From: Anaeramoeba flamelloides
Taxonomy: Eukaryota; Metamonada; Anaeramoebidae
NCBI GenBank assembly: GCA_027625915.1
Contig: JANTQA010000032.1
Location: forward strand, 2,914,001 to 2,978,000
Direction of reading: 5' to 3'
Length of the DNA: 64,000 nt
Part shown: positions 57,734 through 64,000 of the stretch, piece by piece
Position numbering within the stretch: position 1 is the first letter of the stretch
Layout of the letters: every line of letters begins with the position of its first letter
Notes under the pieces: generated by a model
The model's input: the letters and a program-made list of their open reading frames with translations, nothing else
Told to the model about the DNA's origin: nothing
The model's database searches: none
Position numbers and translations under genes: made by a program

Positions 57734-60700
57734 TATTTGCCAAGAGGAATAAAAACGATTTGAATATTATATTTTAATTTAAAAAAAAATGATTTGGATC
57801 GTAGGCAAATCCTAAAAAAAGATTATCGATTTTCAACTTTTTTGTAATATTTGAACACTGTCTTGGTCAAAATCTTTATACATGAAGCTATGGGGGGGTT
57901 GTGAGTGAACTTATTACTTTTTGTAGCCTTATCATTCTTTTTTGTTTTTGTTAAAAAAAATCCATCTTTGAATAAGTTTGTAGATTTTTAAAAAGCCTTT
58001 TTAATTACACTATAGTTGGTTTTCTGGTCAATTCAAAGACAGAAAATTAAAAATTGTTTTTTTGACAAATTTTTTTTTTTTCCGAAATAATACTTTTTTA
58101 AAAATCTATTTGACCCAAAAAAACAGTCTCTTAAGATAATTTTTCTTTAATTTAGTCGTTTTTAAATCTCTTTTTTCCTATATTCTGAAAATAGCGAGTT
58201 TTTGAAGGAGATGAGAAAATTTCAGAGGGAGGAACTAAAGTTTGTTGGTGTTATTTTCATAATTTTTCTAAGAGTTCTTCAGAAGTAAATTAAATTGATC
58301 ACATTTTACAAAAATTTACAAAAAAAAAAAAAAAACTTTTACAAATCAATAAAATTCTGAAACCACGGTTATTCGCTTCAGAATCGTGTATTATAATGGT
58401 TCATAGTATTAAGGATTCTAAAAGTCTTTTTATGATTCTTTTATCTATTTGCCAAAAATTTAATAGAGTAATCTCGAGGTTTCATATAATAACCAATAAT
58501 CTCTCTTCGCTTGAAAAGTACTCTCTATTTTTTAACATCCCGAAATCAGAAAAAAAACAAACAAAATTAAATTAAGTTTGAAAATTTTGAAAAAACAAGA
58601 ATAAAGCTAAAAAAAAAAAAAATTTTCAAAAGTAGAAACTTTTTTCAGGAATCATAGATATCTTAACCTGGGGTGATTTTTGGTTGACTTATGATCATAA
58701 GTCAAAATTATTTTTTATAAGATCTTTAGACCTTGAAGTTTTTTTGTTAAACAATTACAATATGTTTGTTGTTACACTGATAAATGTTGACGGAATAATC
58801 TTTGACAATTCTTCCCACCTACACTTGCTATTGATAATGTATTTTATCTTTTGTTTTTGAAATGATTTGAATGTTGGCAAACCTTACAAACATTTAATCA
58901 GTCGTCTCTAAGAAGGAAAAAATGAATTATTTTCCTTAATTTTAACTGTATATCTCTAAAAATCCAAAAGAGGGTTGGGAAAAATCAACTTTTTGAGAAT
59001 ATTTCTTTATTAATAAAGTGAGGTACCAATTTTTAAATTTTGTTCCGAGACTGGAGTGAGAAGGGAAACACTTTTTTAAAAAAGGTTTACACTTTATGCA
59101 AATATAAAAATTTATCAAAAGTTTTAATTTGCAAAAATCCAAAAAAAATAACTTTTTTTTTAATATGGTTCTGACAAAAAAATTTGATAATTTTAAACAA
59201 TATTATTCTCATAAAAGATCACCCAATCGAACAATTCCAGAAAACTTTTAACAGATTATACTAATCAAATTTGAATTGCAATTAAAAATTCGGTTTTTAA
59301 ATAAATTAAAAAACAAAAAAAATTGTAACTTAACAATAAACAAAGTCTTTCGAGTAGGAAGTATTTTTTATTCTTTTGGTTAATCAAATCGATTATATGT
59401 TATATTCAAAAGGGTTGATTTTATCTTGAATTCAGGTAAAAACAAAAAAAAAAAAAATCACAGCCCCTTTGTAATAATGATTTTGGTGTGTGATTTCAAG
59501 ATGACAATTCAATGGAACTCAATTAACAAAAAATATAAAAAGTGGAGCTTTAAAAGTGAGAATTCTTTATTGAGAATGTTTGAAATACTCTTATTTTTCA
59601 AGCTCCAAACACTCTCGATTATTTTTCTATTTCATTATCATGTTTCTAAATATGGGCTTTCGAGAGTTTGTCTAAATTTTTTTTTGGAATTTTTCCTGAC
59701 AAAAAAATGTCTAAAAATGTATTATTGATCCAAATTAAAGAATATCTTCATATATTCGCCTTCATAACTATAATGGGATTGTGTCAAAATTGTTTGAGAC
59801 AAGTTGGGAAAGGATAAACATGACCCTTAAATATATTCTTAAACAACCGATTCTAAAAAGGATGGATCAAAGGGGAAACTTTTCCCAAAAAATTAAAGTT
59901 AATTTTGGTGAAAAATTTTGATGTAAAAAACATAAAAATTTCCAATAATTTACTAAAAATTTTTATCAAATTTAAAATTTACTCAAAATATCAATATTTT
60001 ACTTCAAAGTTGATTTGGAGTTAGGTATACTATTAAATGGTTACTTAGATTGTATTCGAAACATGAAGAAAAAAAAGTACAAATTGTTTTGTGAAACACT
60101 TGCTGTCGTTTGGGGTATGAGTTTTTTTTAATCAGTGAACAACAAAATAGTTTCACACATTTATGAATTTTAAATGGATTTTGAGTAGAATCTCACTTCT
60201 ATGCAATTTCTAAGTCAAAGGGGTCCAGTTTTATTCAACAAAGAGAACATATGATAGAAGTATAAACCAGTATTTTTCTCAATATAAATATTCAATTTTT
60301 AGATCAGATCATTTCTTGGAAAAGAAAATTTTCAATTTTTGTATCAAAATAATTTTTTCTAATTTTGTATATCTATTTTTCGAATTTTTTTTTTCTTGTT
60401 TGTTTTTTTTTTGATTTTAGCTTTTTGCTTCTATTTCTTTTTTATTTTTTTTTTTTTTCTAAAAAAGTTAATTTGCAAAAAAAATTCCGAAACTCCAAAT
60501 TAACTTTAAGATAAGTGAGAGTTTGTAATTTCTTTTCAAATTAATAAACTTACGATTGAAAAATCTTATTGTCAAGAATTTTAATTTTCCAAAAGAAATT
60601 GTGAGATTTTGCACAAGAGATTTAAATGAAAGTGGCAATATTTTTTTTTAATTTTTTATTTTTTTCAAATAAAAGTTTGTCCTGGTATTACTTTTATGAA

Positions 60701-61787
60701 TATTGACTCCGATTTGATATTAATCTTTCCCCGTGTTTCTAGTCAAACTAAATTGGGTTTATTCTTAAAAAAAAATGGTTAATTTTCCATTTTTTGGTTG
60801 GTTACCTTTGAGTAACTGAAGAGTTTATATTAATTAATGTTGAAATAAGGATATTGAAAAAAGGTATAAAAGAACTTTTCAACGCCTTGATTTATATGAT
60901 TTGATTTGAAATGATCTTTTTGTAATAGTCCTGAAGTTTCAGATTTGTTAATAATACACTTAGGAACGAAGAAATTATTTTGCAAGATAAATATTATAAT
61001 TTGTTCTTTTAAAAAAATCTTACAGAAATAATTTAATAGGTAATAAATGGTTTTATGATGATATTTTGAATATAGTTAGGCAAGTGGGATAAATTCACAT
61101 GAAAAAAACTGTATTTTATCAAATATTGCCACTTTAGAAATTAATATTGACATAAAGAAATCCTTTATGAAAAAATAAGGTAATAGTTGTTTAATTGTTT
61201 TTATGTCTTCCAAAAAAAATTAAAATCATGATAATATATAAGTCAAAAAATCTATATTTTCTGGAATGCCATTGATGTGTTATGGATTCATTTGTTGAAT
61301 ACCTTTTTTATCAAGTATTTGATTTGAACTTTTTACTTGATAAAAATTATTTTCTAACATTCATATTTTATACTGGTTTTATATTTAGTATTAATTTAAG
61401 TATAATTGGGGGTGGAAATAATTTTTCAAAGACTTTTTAAAAATTTTGGTTATAATTGAAGACTTATTTAATAGAAAAAAATACTTTTTCAAATTTAAAA
61501 TTCCATATATTATTTGAACAAAATGAATTTTGACTCTGGGAAATTATTATTTGATTCATATAAAAATCTATTTTTTGGACTGGAATTAAAATTAAAATAA
61601 TAAAGCGCAAAGAATATTAAATTCTAAAAATAAGTTATTATAAATTTTAAATGTAAAAATTTTTTATTTTTTTTTATTTAATTATATTCCCAGTAATTAT
61701 TTCAAATTTAATTAAATTTCTTCAACTTTTTTGAAAAAAAATGCAACAAAGGATTATTGGTAATATCTCAATAGGTTTCTGACTTTT
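57734..61787. other. Long non-coding spacer with repeat G copy 2
   Basis: No supported gene in about 4 kb. Repeat G copy 2 lies at about 59900-60150. A solitary family A-like tip (aagtcaaaggggtccag, about 60212) has no partner end nearby. A 100-codon plus frame at 59426-59728 is discussed under rejected items. Confidence 0.45.
59900..60150. repeat. Dispersed repeat family G, copy 2
   Basis: Diverged match of 55790-56060, same orientation. No ORF. Confidence 0.5.
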
Positions 61788-62081
61788 TTAGAATTGTTTT
61801 ACTAGTTGTCCTTTTTTAATATTATTGGTTGGTGGTATAATTTGATAATCAACAACATTTTTAAAATTATATAAGAAATGTGAAGTTGAAGTGTGTTTTC
61901 CAAAATACTCAAATTGGGCTTTTATTTCTTGAGTAACTAAACCCCAATTCAAAATTTGAAACACACCAAAATTCAATTTTTGAAAAAATAAATCAGATAT
62001 AATCAATTCTTGAAGAAATACCAAATTATTACAATTTACTGATTTAAATGTTAATAATTGTTTATAAATTACAATACCCAC
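61788..62081 (-). CDS. Possible coding exon or gene fragment
   Basis: A 97-codon frame starting at GTG and ending with a stop; translation is protein-like (VFLQELIISDLFFQKLNFGV, then LVTQEIKAQFEYFGKH). There is no ATG, and no AG acceptor just upstream (the frame follows a poly-T run), so it may be a fragment of a decayed gene or transposon. No family recognised. Confidence 0.28.
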   Translation of the reverse strand: MGIVIYKQLLTFKSVNCNNLVFLQELIISDLFFQKLNFGVFQILNWGLVTQEIKAQFEYFGKHTSTSHFLYNFKNVVDYQIIPPTNNIKKGQLVKQF

Positions 62082-62164
62082 AAAAAAAAAAATAAATAAT
62101 TAATTCTCAATACCAATAAATTATCAATGTGTTAAAAATTTTGGAAAGAAAAAAAAACAAAAAA

Positions 62165-62490
62165 AAAAAAGCATTGACAAATTTATTTAAATTCTATTAG
62201 GAATATTGATTGATCAAATGGTTAGATACCAAAAAATAATTTTATTTGAGTTCTTCTATTTGAAAAAAAAAAAACAACTTCAATAAAATGACAACTTTTC
62301 GAAGAAAAAATTGATCCGACGAAACAAGTTATGTTATTCATAAAAAAGAAATGAAAACAAAAAATTAAAAGATAAAAAAAATGATTTTCAGATATTTTTC
62401 AAAAATCAAAATTATTCTCAATTAGTATTATATTATATGATTATGATTCTTTGACTGTTTTTGTTGTGTTAAAAAAATTGAATTTTAGTT
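62165..62490. mobile_element. Family B element, truncated copy B3
   Basis: Aligns with the right half of B1 and B2 (ttgattgatcaaatggttag) and ends gaattttagtt followed by TA (62491-62492). The left half is missing. Confidence 0.6.
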
Positions 62491-63064
62491 TATTTTGATT
62501 GTACTCATGTAATTGTGTTGATAATAATTTATTAATTAAGGTTGAGGGTTATAGGAAAATATAAATTGAAAAAAATATGTCTTTTTTGATTTTTATACTA
62601 TTTTAGTTGTTTTTTGTAATGCTTAATTTTTGAAAATGTGTTCAAAGTTAACACTTTTAAACTACTAGATATGTTTAACTCTTTTTTTTTATTCCAGGTT
62701 TTCTTAGAAGATGATAAAAATCTTTTTTTTTTATTTTTTGTTTTTGATTAGTATTTTTTTTTTAACCTTCATTTATTCCTGTTATTCGATTTAATAAAGT
62801 TCGAACAAGACTTTTATTTTCGATAATTAAATATTACTGATAAATTCAAATAAATATCTGTTAATTTTAACTTCTTATTCCATTTTAGAAATTTTTTTAC
62901 ACTAACTTTGAGTTAAGCATCTCTTGGTTGAAATGTGTAGTAACTTCTAAATCGGTTTGATTTGAAAAGGGGATTTTTCTCTTATGTTGTTTTAAAAGTT
63001 GAGTTAATTGATTTCTAAAATGGATATTGAATAAAAAATTACTTATATTTATTTGAATTTTCAG

Positions 63065-63401
63065 GATAATTCATATCGGGTTTGTTGATTACGGTGCTTT
63101 AACTTATTTAAAAATCATTGTTGATCATAAATTCAAAAAATCAAATTTGTTCAATTGTGTTTGTTTTTTTTTCATAAAAGAATTATATGTTTTTGGAAAT
63201 ATAGTTTATTATTACAAGAAAACTTTGAGAAAATGTTTTGTAAATTTTGATTTTTGTAATTTTTTTTTATCATTAAAGAATATTGTTTCTGAATCTAAAG
63301 AAAATTCTCAACTATTTTTATTATTTTGGTCCTACCCAAAATCAAAAATATCGAATTATTTATTAAATGAATCATTAAAAATAGTTTTGACAATAACATA
63401 A
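63065..63401 (+). CDS. Possible terminal exon of an unidentified gene
   Basis: After a good acceptor (gaattttcag) an open frame runs 112 codons to a stop: GFVDYGALTYLKIIVDHKF, then FVNFDFCNFFLSLKNIVSES and LFLLFWSYPKSKISNYLL. It looks like helical protein. I could not find a matching upstream exon, so the gene is not assembled. No family recognised. Confidence 0.35.
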
Positions 63402-64000
63402 ATAATTACCCACTAATTAAAAACTAAAGTAAAGGTTTAATTCATTAATAACTCATTAATGGTTAAAAAATCTCAAAAGAGAAAAAAATTGAATTGCCAA
63501 AAATTTTAAATATATTTTCTCAAAAATCAAATTTTATTAAAGTCTAAGAATGAAAAAACAAAAAGGGGGGGAATTTAAAAAAATGAATTAAAAAAAGAAA
63601 TAAAACTCTTCAAATTTGCAAAAATATATTTAAAGATACATCATGAAGATTATAAACTTGCCAAAATGGTTAATATCAAAGCTATTATGGATGCGTAAAA
63701 ATTGTTGAAAAAATAGTTTACATAACTGTAAATATGTAAAAAAAGGGTTTTTTTTTTTTTTTTCAAATAATTCAAAATATGTTAATTAATAAAATTTAAC
63801 CATTTTTTCCAATAATAAAAACATGTTCCTATTTTTCTTGACTAATAATCACCATCTTTGTTATAATTTTCTCATTTATTTAAATAAAAAATTGTGTGTT
63901 CAATAATTTTTATAATCGTTTTCCAATTGAAAAAAAAAAAAAAAATAGAAAATGATAGATGATGTTTTCAAAGAACAACAAAGTAATAAATAATAAAGAT
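63402..64000. other. Spacer to the right edge
   Basis: Nothing supportable. A 40-codon open stretch ends at about 63698 with no start codon near its beginning. Confidence 0.4.

Noticed and set aside
59426-59728. 100-codon plus-strand ORF
   Set aside because: Translation is partly protein-like, but I see no splice partner, domain or composition change that separates it from chance.
60205-60235. Solitary family A-like tip (aagtcaaaggggtccag)
   Set aside because: No partner terminus or family A interior is found next to it, so it is not called as an element.
63580-63698. 40-codon open stretch ending in a stop
   Set aside because: A stop precedes it closely and no suitable start codon or clear acceptor is present.

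Overview
This is an AT-rich nuclear window from a single-celled eukaryote, probably an amoeboid protist. The evidence is four intron-bearing genes with GT-AG junctions in matching phase, long asparagine- and lysine/glutamate-rich protein tracts, Rho-GEF (DOCK) and CARMIL-like actin regulators, and introns and spacers full of small transposons. Anaeramoebae (Metamonada) is one candidate lineage, from the general style of sequence only; this is a low-confidence guess.

Layout: (1) 1-4734, minus strand: a two-exon DOCK-family guanine nucleotide exchange factor running off the left edge before its catalytic DHR-2 domain. (2) 8003-15389, plus: a complete four-exon SMC6 gene, 1145 codons after splicing, whose two long introns are packed with nested transposons. 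(3) 15.4-20.6 kb: repeats, including a 5'-truncated LINE with a 16-bp target duplication inside a TA-flanked element. (4) 20630-27204, minus: a two-exon gene whose splice join recreates an E2F/DP-like winged helix; the 4.46 kb intron holds a dead LINE, MITEs and an older repeat. (5) 28.2-32.3 kb: a tiny LINE insertion, a TTAA-flanked piggyBac-like element, a G-run and another MITE. (6) 33086-37660, plus: one long intronless gene for a secreted or surface C2-domain protein, much GC-richer than its surroundings. (7) 41812-52567, minus: a four-exon PH plus leucine-rich-repeat protein of CARMIL type, with a 5.5 kb first intron that splits the PH domain and a third intron made mostly of a (CA)n/(TA)n microsatellite. 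(8) 52.6-64 kb: mainly repeats, one small unknown gene at 57.2-57.7 kb and a few possible exons.

The repeats are the most striking feature. By comparing copies inside the window I could set the ends of several TA-flanked inverted-repeat families, here called A, B, C, D, E, H and J. Three copies of family A are 694-696 bp once their insertions are subtracted; C (169-170 bp) sits in the same place in those three, and an A copy without C serves as the empty site. Up to three levels of nesting are readable.

The four recognisable proteins fit an amoeboid cell: DOCK and CARMIL in actin and Rho signalling, SMC6 in the SMC5/6 genome-maintenance complex, the E2F-like protein in cell-cycle transcription. 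There is no sign that they are co-regulated. Family calls come from reading the translations by eye; no database search was run.
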